From Bacteroidales bacterium (GTDB lineage: Bacteria; Bacteroidota; Bacteroidia; Bacteroidales; JAFGUD01): DNA of 56,477 nucleotides. The first letter of the stretch is position 1. Each line of letters opens with the position of its first letter. The notes below the pieces were generated by a model. The model had not been told where the DNA came from, did no database searches, and saw nothing but the letters and a program-made list of their open reading frames with translations. A program made the position numbers and the translations under genes. Shown in pieces: positions 9,202-18,513 of the stretch. Location: NCBI GenBank assembly GCA_016936595.1, contig JAFGXO010000032.1, positions 1 through 56,477 on the forward strand, in the 5' to 3' direction.

Positions 9202-10812
9202 ATGAAAATAAAAAACTATACAATAATGTTGCTAATTTTAGTTACATTATTTTCATCTTGCTTTAAAGATTTAAATACTATTCCTTTAGATGAAGATGAA
9301 GTAACTTCAGCAAATCTATTTAACAATTTAGGTGATTATCAGCAGTTTTTGGCAAAATTATATGCCGGTTTAGTTATAACCGGACAAGAAGGACCTGCCG
9401 GACTACCCGATATTAATGTAGCCGACGAAGGTTTCTCTTCTTATTTAAGACAATACTGGGTGCATCAAGAAGTTCCTACAGACGAAGTTGTTGTTGCCTG
9501 GACCGACCCCGGATTACCGCAGTACAATTTCCAACAATGGACTACATCAAGCGATTTTGCTGAAATGATGTATTACCGAATTTTCTATCAAATTACTTTG
9601 TGTAACGAATTTATTCGTAACTCAAGCGACGAAAAATTAGCAGAAAAAGAAATATCTGATACCGACATTGCCGTAATTAAAATATACAGATACGAAGCTC
9701 GTTTGTTAAGAGCTTTAAGCTATTGGCACGCTCTTGACCTGTTTGGAAATGTTCCTTTTGTAACAGACCAAGATGAATTGGGTGCATTTTTACCCCAACA
9801 AATAAACAGAGCCGACCTTTTTACTTTTATTGAAGCCGAACTTCTTGATATCGAAAACGGATTAATTGATCCTCATCAAAATGATTATGGAAGAATGGAC
9901 AAAGCATCGGCATGGATGATTCTGGCAAAATTGTATTTGAATGCCTCTGTTTATATTAATCAAGATAAAAACACTGAATGTATTACCTACTGTAATAAAA
10001 TAATTGATGCAGGTTATACTTTAGACAGTAGATACCAAAATTTATTCTGGCTTGGAAATGAAACTAATCCCGAAATTATTTTTGCAATACCTAACGACGG
10101 TGTGAATTCTAAAACTTATGGCGGTACAACATTTATTGTTTCAGCTGCTATTGGTGGAAGCATGAATGATATTTCTCCAAGCGTGTATGGAATAGGAGGT
10201 GGCTGGGGCGGACACCGTGCAACCCCTCAATTTGTGAATTTATTTGATGACCCTACCGGTTTAACTGATCACAGAGCAATGTTTTATACCAATGGTCAAA
10301 CATTTGAAATTGACGATTACGCTCAATTTACAAACGGCTATGCTATTGATAAATTCAGAAATTCATGGATAAGCGAAGATGGTAATGATACTTTACGCGG
10401 TGCCGATCAAACTTTTGTTGACACAGATTTCCCCTTGTTCCGTCTTGGTGATGTATATCTTATGTATGCCGAAGCTACTCTTAGAGGTGGTGCAGGTGGC
10501 GATTTAACAACTGCTCTCGGATATGTGAACGATTTAAGACAACGAGCTTATAACGACAACGCCGGAAATATTTCTTCAAGCCAATTAACTTTAGATTTTA
10601 TTCTTGACGAAAGAGGTAGAGAATTATATTGGGAAGCTCAAAGAAGAACTGATTTAATTAGATTCAATAAGTTAACTGGTAGTACATATTTATGGGCTTG
10701 GAAAGGTGGTGTTCAGGAAGGAACTTCTACCGACGAAAAATACAACCTATTCCCAATACCAGCTTCTGAAATAAATGCAAATCCTAATTTATTGCAAAAT
10801 ACAGGATATTAA
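9202..10812 (+). CDS. SusD/RagB-type nutrient-binding outer membrane lipoprotein
   Basis: 536 aa; lipobox LFSSC; ARLLRALSYWHALDLFGNVPFVT; ILDERGRELYWEAQRRTDLIRFNK; adjacent to SusC. Confidence 0.95.
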   Translation: MKIKNYTIMLLILVTLFSSCFKDLNTIPLDEDEVTSANLFNNLGDYQQFLAKLYAGLVITGQEGPAGLPDINVADEGFSSYLRQYWVHQEVPTDEVVVAWTDPGLPQYNFQQWTTSSDFAEMMYYRIFYQITLCNEFIRNSSDEKLAEKEISDTDIAVIKIYRYEARLLRALSYWHALDLFGNVPFVTDQDELGAFLPQQINRADLFTFIEAELLDIENGLIDPHQNDYGRMDKASAWMILAKLYLNASVYINQDKNTECITYCNKIIDAGYTLDSRYQNLFWLGNETNPEIIFAIPNDGVNSKTYGGTTFIVSAAIGGSMNDISPSVYGIGGGWGGHRATPQFVNLFDDPTGLTDHRAMFYTNGQTFEIDDYAQFTNGYAIDKFRNSWISEDGNDTLRGADQTFVDTDFPLFRLGDVYLMYAEATLRGGAGGDLTTALGYVNDLRQRAYNDNAGNISSSQLTLDFILDERGRELYWEAQRRTDLIRFNKLTGSTYLWAWKGGVQEGTSTDEKYNLFPIPASEINANPNLLQNTGY

Positions 10813-10847
10813 AAGTTATTTTATAACACCTTAAAAATCAATTAAAT

Positions 10848-11939
10848 ATGAAAAAAATTATAACTTTAATTTTAATGGTGGCTGTTTTGCTTTATTCTTG
10901 CGAAAAAGAAGTAGGGCCAGCCTTAGAATTAGTTACTGCTCCTGTTTTAATGGGGCTGGACAGTACAAATTTTGTGTTAAGCGATGATGTTTCTGCAGAT
11001 ACAATTATTACTTTCAAATGGAGCAAAGCAGAGTACAATCTTGCTACCGAAATTTATTATACCGTAGAAATTGCCGAGGCGGGCACCAACTTTAGCAATC
11101 CGGTTGTAATAATTTCTGATACTTATGCCGATTCGGCTTCAATTACTGCTTTTACTTTAAATAAATTTATGGCTGTTAATTTAGGATTAGGTGTTGGTTC
11201 TGTTGGCATGGTTGAATTTCGTGTAAATTCTTATGTTGGTAAAAGTGATCCTGGAGTATCAAATTCAGTTGAAGTAACTGCAACTACTTATGATCCGCCT
11301 TATACTCCCGTTACTGTTTCTTTAATGAACGGAGATGTTGAATTAAAATCCATAAGCTTGTTAGACGAATTTGTTGGAAACACTTCTTTAAATGTTACCG
11401 AATATGGAATGTACGAAGGATATGTGTGGCTTACCGAAGGCAATTTATCTATTACAATTAAAGGTGGAGAAGATTTAATTCTTGGAAGAGAACCCAGAGT
11501 TTACTTTTCTGAAAGTAGTGCTTCTGTCGGAGCCGTTACAACGCATATATTAGCTCAAGATGCTACAAATCCGATAACTGTTGATACTGCCGGTTACTAT
11601 AGATTTAAACTAAACATGAATACTTTAGTTCTAGAGGTTATGCCTACTTGTTGGGGCGTTATTGGTTCGGGGATTCCTCCTTATGATTGGTCAACAAGTG
11701 TAGTTATGGTCTATTCTGTTGAAGATGATTTATGGACTACACAAGTTGAAACTCATAGTGCCGAATTTAAGTTTAGACCAAATCAAACATGGGACCCGCT
11801 AAATTACGGAGATGATGGTAACAACGGTACTTTAAACGAATATGGATCAAATATTCCAGTTGATGCCGGAACAAAAATAATTACTCTTAATTTAAACCAA
11901 TTTCCTTACGAATACAGCGTTCAGAATGCAAAAAAATAA
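10848..11939 (+). CDS. SusE/SusF-like outer membrane lipoprotein
   Basis: 363 aa; LLYSC lipobox; SusE N-domain TFKWSKAEY; C-terminal WGVIGS...FKFRPNQTWDPLNYGDDGNNGTL. Confidence 0.85.
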   Translation: MKKIITLILMVAVLLYSCEKEVGPALELVTAPVLMGLDSTNFVLSDDVSADTIITFKWSKAEYNLATEIYYTVEIAEAGTNFSNPVVIISDTYADSASITAFTLNKFMAVNLGLGVGSVGMVEFRVNSYVGKSDPGVSNSVEVTATTYDPPYTPVTVSLMNGDVELKSISLLDEFVGNTSLNVTEYGMYEGYVWLTEGNLSITIKGGEDLILGREPRVYFSESSASVGAVTTHILAQDATNPITVDTAGYYRFKLNMNTLVLEVMPTCWGVIGSGIPPYDWSTSVVMVYSVEDDLWTTQVETHSAEFKFRPNQTWDPLNYGDDGNNGTLNEYGSNIPVDAGTKIITLNLNQFPYEYSVQNAKK

Positions 11940-11955
11940 AAACTACATTTTAAAA

Positions 11956-11986
11956 AATAACCCGACAATAGTTGGGTTATTTTTTT
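11956..11986 (+). terminator. Terminator of susCDE operon
   Basis: AATAACCC-gacaatagtt-GGGTTATT followed by T-run. Confidence 0.75.
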
Positions 11987-12006
11987 GTTTTTTACAGCTT
12001 ATTATG

Positions 12007-12933
12007 TTAAAGTATTTTAAAAAAACTTATTATACATATAAATAGCAAACAAATATAAAAAAAATATGTTTTAATAGCATGAAAATTATGATGGCTCTGT
12101 AATTGTTTAATAATTTCTTGCGAAAAACTTCGGGAAACAGGTATTGTTATATCAGTATTTTTTAAATGGAAGCTGTAACTTCTGGAATTTCCGGTTACTT
12201 TATCAACGTTTTGTAAATTTACAATAAATGATTTATGATTTCTTACAATATCATTAACGTTTTGAAAAGCTAATTGTTCTATTATTTTTGATAAAGAAAT
12301 TCTTACTAACTTTTTTTCAATTTTATTATTTAAAATAAAATTAAACAACGCATAATTTCCTTCGGCTTTTATAAAAAGAAGATTTTGAGGTTTAAAATTT
12401 AGTTTTTCGTTGATATTTTCTGTTACTATTCTAATTTGCTGATTGTTATTTCCATGAAAATCTTCTTTTTTTTCAAGCACAGAATTAAGTTTGTAAAAAT
12501 TTTCCATGTAATACTTTCTTTCAACAAACAATGAAATATAAAAATACGGAATTCCTCCTAAAATAAAAGTTGTAAAAAGCATAATCCAAAAATTAAAGTC
12601 ATGATCAACTCTCCAAAAATAAAGAGCAATCCAGTTAAAAATTGCAATTGGTATAGCAATCATAAAACCCTTAATTTTATCAAAAATTGAAGAAACAAAG
12701 CTAAATTTCTTTTTCATAACAAATTTTCTAATAGCATCATTTATTAGCAAAATTACAAACGTAATTACACCAAAACTTAATGAAAAAATTAGTTTATTTT
12801 GTTCAATTTCAGATATTCCCAGCGGTTGTAGAGTAAAAAGAAATAAAAAAATAAATATCCCGAAAATTACAGGAACCAGAAAAATATTGTTTTCATAACT
12901 CCAAAATTTATTATTTGTATTTTGTGTTTGCAT
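12007..12933 (-). CDS. Membrane-associated LytTR-family DNA-binding protein with N-terminal TM helices and an extra C-terminal TM segment
   Basis: About 4 hydrophobic helices, LytTR pattern LLFIKAEGNYALFNF...VRNHKSFIVNLQNVDKVTGNSRSYSFHLKNTDITIPVSRS, then YFFYICLLFICIISFF. Confidence 0.8.
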   Translation of the reverse strand: MQTQNTNNKFWSYENNIFLVPVIFGIFIFLFLFTLQPLGISEIEQNKLIFSLSFGVITFVILLINDAIRKFVMKKKFSFVSSIFDKIKGFMIAIPIAIFNWIALYFWRVDHDFNFWIMLFTTFILGGIPYFYISLFVERKYYMENFYKLNSVLEKKEDFHGNNNQQIRIVTENINEKLNFKPQNLLFIKAEGNYALFNFILNNKIEKKLVRISLSKIIEQLAFQNVNDIVRNHKSFIVNLQNVDKVTGNSRSYSFHLKNTDITIPVSRSFSQEIIKQLQSHHNFHAIKTYFFYICLLFICIISFFKIL

Positions 12934-13055
12934 GAAATTTTAAATAGTGCAAATTTAAAAAAATAATTTTGATGTTAAATTAAGTTTACAAATTTTGTTT
13001 TGAACATTGTTTTTTCTTATTTTGCTAAGTTTTCACGGTCAATTTTTTATCTAAT

Positions 13056-14276
13056 ATGAATTTTTCATTTTTTATAGCAAAAAAATATCTTGTTTCTAAA
13101 AAAAACGCAAACATAATAAACATTATTTCTTTTATTGCAATAGTAGGGGTTGCTTTTGGAACAATGGCGTTTATTGTTGTGTTATCTGTATTTAATGGAA
13201 TTGAAGGACTCGTAAGCTCTCTTTTTAATTCATTTGATCCCGATTTAAGGGTAGAAGTAAACGAAGGAAAAAGTTTTAGTACCGATAGTTTAATTTTTGA
13301 CGAATTAAAAAATTACAATGAAGTTGCTTATATGTCGTTTATTATTGAGGAAAATGCTCTGCTTGAATATGATGGAAAACAAGTAGTTGCAACAATGAAA
13401 GCTGTTGACGAAAATTACATTAATGTTACCGGAGTTGATACAATGTTATACGATGGTAGTTTTGTGTTAAATGAAAACCCTCGTCAGTACGCCGTAATCG
13501 GACATGGTATAGCTGCACGGCTTGGTGTAGGTTTAAATTTAATATACCCTTTAAAAATTTGGGCTCCTCTGAGAACTCAAGGTATTACTTTAAATTCAAA
13601 CAATGCTTTTAATGCCGATATTATTAATCTTTCTGCAATATTTGCAGTTCAGCAAGAATATGATAATAAGTACGTTATAATACCTCTTGATTTTGCTCAA
13701 AATTTGATGAATTATGAAAATAGGGCTACAACAATTGAAATAAAACTTGTTCAAAATGCAAATGTTGCAAAATCGCAAGAACATATTGCCGAAATTTTGG
13801 GAGATGGTTTTGTTGTAAAAAATAGATTTGAACAAAAGCAGTTAGTTTACAAAATAATGAAATCCGAAAAATGGGCAACTATTGCAATATTGTCTTTTAT
13901 TCTTTTAGTTTCGTCGTTCAATATTATTGGCACAATGATAATGCTAATTATCGAAAAAAAGGACAACCTTTCAACTATGCACTCCATGGGTGCAGATATT
14001 GACAAAATTCGTAAAATATTTTTATTTGAAGGTTGGATGATTTCGGCTACTGGTGCAGTAATTGGGCTTATAATTGGGCTTATTATTTCTTTAGGACAGC
14101 AAACTTTCGGCTGGCTTAAATTTTCATCTACCGGTTCGTTTGTTCAAAGTGTTTATCCTGTTCAAGTTAATTTTACCGATGTTATTTTTGTTTTAATCAT
14201 TGTTCTATCAATTGGTTACATTGTTGCAAATTATCCCGTTCGTTTTATAACTAAAAAGTTTTTCACATTTAATTAA
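13056..14276 (+). CDS. LolC/E-type FtsX-like ABC transporter permease
   Basis: 406 aa; SFFIAKKYLVSKKNANIINIISFIAIVGVAFGTMAFIVVLSVFNGIE; four TM segments; MHSMGAD motif. Confidence 0.85.
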   Translation: MNFSFFIAKKYLVSKKNANIINIISFIAIVGVAFGTMAFIVVLSVFNGIEGLVSSLFNSFDPDLRVEVNEGKSFSTDSLIFDELKNYNEVAYMSFIIEENALLEYDGKQVVATMKAVDENYINVTGVDTMLYDGSFVLNENPRQYAVIGHGIAARLGVGLNLIYPLKIWAPLRTQGITLNSNNAFNADIINLSAIFAVQQEYDNKYVIIPLDFAQNLMNYENRATTIEIKLVQNANVAKSQEHIAEILGDGFVVKNRFEQKQLVYKIMKSEKWATIAILSFILLVSSFNIIGTMIMLIIEKKDNLSTMHSMGADIDKIRKIFLFEGWMISATGAVIGLIIGLIISLGQQTFGWLKFSSTGSFVQSVYPVQVNFTDVIFVLIIVLSIGYIVANYPVRFITKKFFTFN

Positions 14277-14416
14277 CATAAAATCACATTTAAAATCTGA
14301 ATTTTTTTATATTTAACATTTCTTTTGAAACTTTTAATTTTTCTACTCGTTTTTTTTAGTGAAATTTCATTCTGTCAAAAATGGTTTTTTTTTAACCCCC
14401 ATAAAAACTAAAAGTT

Positions 14417-15040
14417 ATGAAAAAATTAATACTGCTATCCTTAATAGTATTGTTTTCAGCAAATATTTTTTCGCAAACTCTTGTTGCCAACGTTCCAACT
14501 TATAGAAATGTAATAGCATCTAATGATGGTTATTTATTACAAGGAATAATTATTGATGGAGACACTTTTCCGCATATTAAAATGTATCCTGTTGTTATTT
14601 ATCCAAAACGAACTTTTGCAAATGATCGTCAAAGACGAAAATATAACCGTTTGATGTTTAACGTTAAAAAAGTTTATCCTTATGCTATTCTTATTGGAAA
14701 TTATTACTCCGAAGTTGTTGAAGATTTGCAATATATTCCTAATAAAAGAGATCAAAAAAATTACATAAAATCTAAAGAAAAAGATTTAAAAGATCAATAC
14801 GAAGAAACTCTTACTAATTTAACCATCACTCAAGGACGATTGCTTATTAAACTTGTTGATCGCGAAACAGACCATACTACTTTCGAAGTTATTCAAGAGT
14901 TAAAAGGTAACATGAATGCGTATTTTTGGCAATCGCTTGCTGTGGTTTTTGGCTCAACTCTAAAATCCGATTACGATGCTACAACCGAAGACCAGTATAT
15001 TGAAGAAATTATTGCCATGATTGAAAACGGTCAACTGTAG
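14417..15040 (+). CDS. DUF4294-like secreted protein
   Basis: 207 aa; RRKYNRLMFNVKKVYPYA; ITQGRLLIKLVDRETDHTTFEVIQELKG; signal peptide. Confidence 0.7.
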   Translation: MKKLILLSLIVLFSANIFSQTLVANVPTYRNVIASNDGYLLQGIIIDGDTFPHIKMYPVVIYPKRTFANDRQRRKYNRLMFNVKKVYPYAILIGNYYSEVVEDLQYIPNKRDQKNYIKSKEKDLKDQYEETLTNLTITQGRLLIKLVDRETDHTTFEVIQELKGNMNAYFWQSLAVVFGSTLKSDYDATTEDQYIEEIIAMIENGQL

Positions 15041-15116
15041 TGAAGAATGAGTTTAAAGTTTGATTTTTAGGATTATTTTTATTAAATTGCGTTCGGTTTA
15101 ACGAAAAAAATACATC

Positions 15117-15992
15117 ATGGAATTTGATATTAATAAAATAATTGTGCCTGCTGGTAAAAAAATATCATTAAAAGATGATTTTAAAACAGATTACGTTGGA
15201 AACTACAGTAAAGATGTTGCAAAAGATTCTTTAAAACGAAACAGAAAAAAATTAGCTGAGTTGCAAGAAGTCTTTTGGGCTGATGATAAATATTCTCTTT
15301 TAATTATATTGCAAGCTCCTGATGCTGCCGGTAAAGATGGAGCAATTAGGCATGTAATGTCGGGCGTAAACCCTCAGGGGTGTAAAGTTACAGGGTTTAA
15401 AACACCTTCAAAAATAGAATTAGACCATAATTTTTTATGGCGGCATTACAAAGAGTTGCCTCAACGTGGGCAAATTGGAATTTTTAACAGATCGCATTAC
15501 GAAAATGTGCTTATTACTAAAGTTCACCCCGAATATATTTTAAATGAAAAACTACCCGATATAGATGCTGTTGATAAAGTAAATGACAGCTTTTGGCAAA
15601 AAAGGTACTGTCAAATAAATGATTTTGAACGCGAAATTTATGAAAATGGAACTCATATCCTTAAATTTTTTCTTAATCTTTCAAAAAATGAACAAAAACA
15701 AAGATTTTTAGACCGATTAAACGATCCTAATAAAAATTGGAAATTTAGCTCCGGCGATTTAAAAGAACGCAAATATTGGGCTGATTATCAAACTGTTTAT
15801 CAAGATATGTTAAATAATACTTCAACTGAATACGCTCCTTGGTATGTTATTCCTGCCGATCATAAATGGTTTTCTCGTATGGTTATTGGTGAAATTATTG
15901 TCGAAAAATTAAAATCACTCAATTTAAAATTCCCTCCGTCCGAAGACCCAAAACGTTTAGAAGAAGCTAAAAAGATGTTAGATAATGAATAA
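15117..15992 (+). CDS. Polyphosphate kinase 2 family protein (PPK2)
   Basis: QAPDAAGKDGAIRHVMSGVNPQGCKVTGFKTPS; FNRSHYENVLITKVHPE; APWYVIPADHKWFSR. Confidence 0.92.
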   Translation: MEFDINKIIVPAGKKISLKDDFKTDYVGNYSKDVAKDSLKRNRKKLAELQEVFWADDKYSLLIILQAPDAAGKDGAIRHVMSGVNPQGCKVTGFKTPSKIELDHNFLWRHYKELPQRGQIGIFNRSHYENVLITKVHPEYILNEKLPDIDAVDKVNDSFWQKRYCQINDFEREIYENGTHILKFFLNLSKNEQKQRFLDRLNDPNKNWKFSSGDLKERKYWADYQTVYQDMLNNTSTEYAPWYVIPADHKWFSRMVIGEIIVEKLKSLNLKFPPSEDPKRLEEAKKMLDNE

Positions 15993-15994
15993 AT

Positions 15995-16024
15995 AAAAGC
16001 CTCCTAAATTTTGGAGGCTTTTTT
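15995..16024 (+). terminator. Rho-independent terminator
   Basis: AAAAGCCTCC-taaatttt-GGAGGCTTTTTT. Confidence 0.85.
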
Positions 16025-16315
16025 ATTAAAAATGAACATTCTGTTTTTTTTTTTGTTTAATTTTTTAAAAAAAAGATGAAAAATAAAACTATATTTTGAT
16101 ATTGACCGGGGTTTTGATTACAACAAAAAAGCCCCCAAAAGCCGTTGATTTTTTTTCATTTTTGCCTCGATGACAATGCTTTTGTGTAAAAAAACTAAAT
16201 AAAAAAATAATAGTTGATGTCCTTTTAAATTCTTTTGAACTTATTAGAATTAAAAATTTGATAACAACCTTAAATATTTAATCTTAATTTATGTTGTAAA
16301 ACATTAGTTAAAAAT

Positions 16316-16346
16316 TTGCATTATGAACATAAGTTCACTATCTTTG
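16316..16346 (+). promoter_or_regulatory. Predicted Bacteroidetes promoter (TTG-N20-TATCTTTG) with internal palindrome TGAACATAAGTTCA
   Basis: TTG 16316-16318, TAnnTTTG 16339-16346, palindrome 16324-16337 between the two boxes. Confidence 0.6.
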
Positions 16347-16384
16347 CAAAGAATTCATTATACTATAACTTTAGTTTTATTTAC

Positions 16385-16411
16385 CATCTCTCTGTTTTAT
16401 ATAGAGAGATG
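16385..16411 (+). promoter_or_regulatory. 5'-UTR hairpin upstream of DUF134 gene
   Basis: CATCTCTCT-9 nt-AGAGAGATG, 9-bp perfect stem ending 19 nt before the ATG. Confidence 0.5.
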
Positions 16412-16430
16412 TTTGAAAATTGATTAGTTA

Positions 16431-16874
16431 ATGCCACGAAAAAAGAAAGATAGAACAGTTAACCAGCCTCCATTATACGGAGAGTTTAAACCTACAGGTG
16501 TAGCTGCTAAGTATCTTAATCAAATTAATCTTAATTTAGATGAATATGAGGCACTTAGATTAAGTGATTATCAGGGAATGTCGCAAGAAGAAGCGTCAAA
16601 CGAGATGAATATTTCCAGACCTACTTTTACACGACTAATTGAAAATGCCCGAAAAAAACTTGTGGAATTTATTTTAACAGGAAAAAAACTAAAAATTGAA
16701 GGAGGTAATGTTCATTTTAAAAATAATGTTTACAAATGTTTTGATTGTGAACAAATGTTTGTTTCTGATATAAAAACTACAGTTGTTATATGTCCAACAT
16801 GCAGTTCGTCGGCAATTAAGAATTTAGCCGGTTCTTTCGGACACGGAAAATGTTGTACAGATCACGAATTTTAA
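16431..16874 (+). CDS. DUF134 family putative DNA-binding regulator
   Basis: LNLDEYEALRLSDYQGMSQEEASNEMNISRPTFTRLIENARKKL HTH plus C-terminal zinc-ribbon CxxC...CPTC. Confidence 0.9.
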   Translation: MPRKKKDRTVNQPPLYGEFKPTGVAAKYLNQINLNLDEYEALRLSDYQGMSQEEASNEMNISRPTFTRLIENARKKLVEFILTGKKLKIEGGNVHFKNNVYKCFDCEQMFVSDIKTTVVICPTCSSSAIKNLAGSFGHGKCCTDHEF

Positions 16875-16904
16875 TTTTATTAACCAATTAAAAAATTATT
16901 TATT

Positions 16905-17102
16905 ATGCCAAACAACGATAAAACCGGACCCCAAGGAAAAGGTCCAAAAACAGGAAAAGGATTGGGAAATTGTAATAACGAAAATACCAACAATACCAAC
17001 AATAACAATCAACGACAAGGTTTTGGTCGTCCATTAGGAAACGGCAGAGGTCTTGGTAATGGACGCGGCAGAGGTTGGTTCGGAAAAGGAAGAAATCAAT
17101 AA
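16905..17102 (+). CDS. Small Gly/Asn/Arg-rich protein, DUF5320-like
   Basis: MPNNDKTGPQGKGPKTGKGLGNC start resembles the MPRGDGTGPxGxGPxTGRGxGxC pattern; RGLGNGRGRGWFGKGR tail. Confidence 0.6.
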   Translation: MPNNDKTGPQGKGPKTGKGLGNCNNENTNNTNNNNQRQGFGRPLGNGRGLGNGRGRGWFGKGRNQ

Positions 17103-17298
17103 TTAACCCGAATTATTCATTTAATTCAGCAGTTATTAAGTTAAACGTTTAAAGTTTATAAAGTTTGTTCTGAAACAATATAATCAACATAAATTATTGA
17201 TTTTTAGTTTTATATGCTTTCAACATCACATTATTTATTAGTAATGAGAATTTAAAGATCTTCATTATAAATTGTTTTTTTTATTTGAGTTTATGTTT

Positions 17299-17329
17299 GC
17301 AGGTAGCCTAAAAACTGCCTGCTTTTTTT
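17299..17329 (+). terminator. Internal terminator/attenuator-like hairpin
   Basis: GCAGGTAG-cctaaaaa-CTGCCTGC + T7, immediately before ORF 17342. Confidence 0.65.
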
Positions 17330-17341
17330 AATTTAAATTTT

Positions 17342-17584
17342 ATGGAAAAAGATAAAAAAAATGTTGGCAAAAATGCCAATGGTGCTTTAAATAAAGCAAG
17401 AGGTGGACGGAATAACGGAGGTGCTTTTGGACCCGGAGGGTTTTGTGTTTGTGCTAAATGTGGCGAAAAATTATCGCATCAGCCCGGCGTAAAATGTACT
17501 ACCATAAAATGTCCTAAATGTGGAACAACTATGATTAGAGAGGAGCTACTGAATCTTAAAAAAAATAATAAAAACGACAAATAG
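17342..17584 (+). CDS. Small zinc-ribbon protein of the ORP/NifX-type cluster
   Basis: FCVCAKCGEKLSHQPGVKCTTIKCPKCGTTMIRE. Confidence 0.7.
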   Translation: MEKDKKNVGKNANGALNKARGGRNNGGAFGPGGFCVCAKCGEKLSHQPGVKCTTIKCPKCGTTMIREELLNLKKNNKNDK

Positions 17585-17617
17585 TTTGTTTGTTGGATAA
17601 TTTTTTAATATAAAAAA

Positions 17618-18466
17618 ATGAAAATTGCTATTGCCAGTGGGAAAGGAGGTACCGGAAAAACAACAATATCTACTAATCTTGCCCACTATTTATCTCAAAA
17701 AGAACAAACTGTTTTAGTAGATTTAGATGTTGAAGAACCTAATTCTGCACTTTTTATTAAGGGAAAACTTGATAAAGTTTATATAAAAACACGCAAAGTG
17801 CCGTTTTGGGAGCAACAAACTTGCGTGTTATGCGGCGATTGTGTTAGTAATTGTAATTTTAATGCCGTTACTAAGCTCAGAAACGAAATAATTATTTCAC
17901 CTCAATTATGCCACAGTTGTTATGCTTGTTCGGAGTTATGTTCTTCTAATTCGCTGCCAATGATAGGTTTACCAATGGGGGTTTTGCAAACTTTTAAGCT
18001 TGATAATTTATTTTTTATAGAAAGTAAACTTGATATTGGCGAAGAAATGGCTGTGCCTTTAATTGCTCAAACTAAGGAGTTTGTAAATCAAAACTATGAA
18101 AATAATATTTTTCAAATTTACGATTCTCCTCCCGGAACTGCTTGTCCGGTTATTGAAACTTTAAAAGATGTTGATTTTGTTTTGCTTGTTACAGAGCCAA
18201 CTCCTTTTGGTTTAAATGATTTAAAACTCGCCGTTGAAACTGTTCGTGAATTAAAAAAGGATTTTGCCGTAATAATTAACCGTGATGGAGTAGGGGACAA
18301 CGAGGTGGAAAAATATTGTAATGACGAAAATATTGAAATTGCAGCTAAATTTCCTAATAGCCGAAAAGTTGCTCAACTTTATTCTTCGGGCGAATTATTA
18401 TACAACAAAGTGCCGGAGTTTTATGAACAAATTCTGGTTTTAGAGAAAAAATTAAAATCAATTTAA
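17618..18466 (+). CDS. MinD/Mrp-type P-loop ATPase with inserted 2x[4Fe-4S] ferredoxin domain (1)
   Basis: GKGGTGKTT deviant Walker A; CVLCGDCVSNC and CHSCYACSELC. Confidence 0.9.
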   Translation: MKIAIASGKGGTGKTTISTNLAHYLSQKEQTVLVDLDVEEPNSALFIKGKLDKVYIKTRKVPFWEQQTCVLCGDCVSNCNFNAVTKLRNEIIISPQLCHSCYACSELCSSNSLPMIGLPMGVLQTFKLDNLFFIESKLDIGEEMAVPLIAQTKEFVNQNYENNIFQIYDSPPGTACPVIETLKDVDFVLLVTEPTPFGLNDLKLAVETVRELKKDFAVIINRDGVGDNEVEKYCNDENIEIAAKFPNSRKVAQLYSSGELLYNKVPEFYEQILVLEKKLKSI

Positions 18467-18513
18467 AATTGAAAAAACGTGCAATATATAATTGTGCTCT
18501 CGTATTCTGACTT

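Noticed and set aside
13056-14276. Cell-division FtsX
   Set aside because: N-terminal SFFIAKKYLVSKK and size fit LolC/E-type permeases; the true FtsX is at 29802
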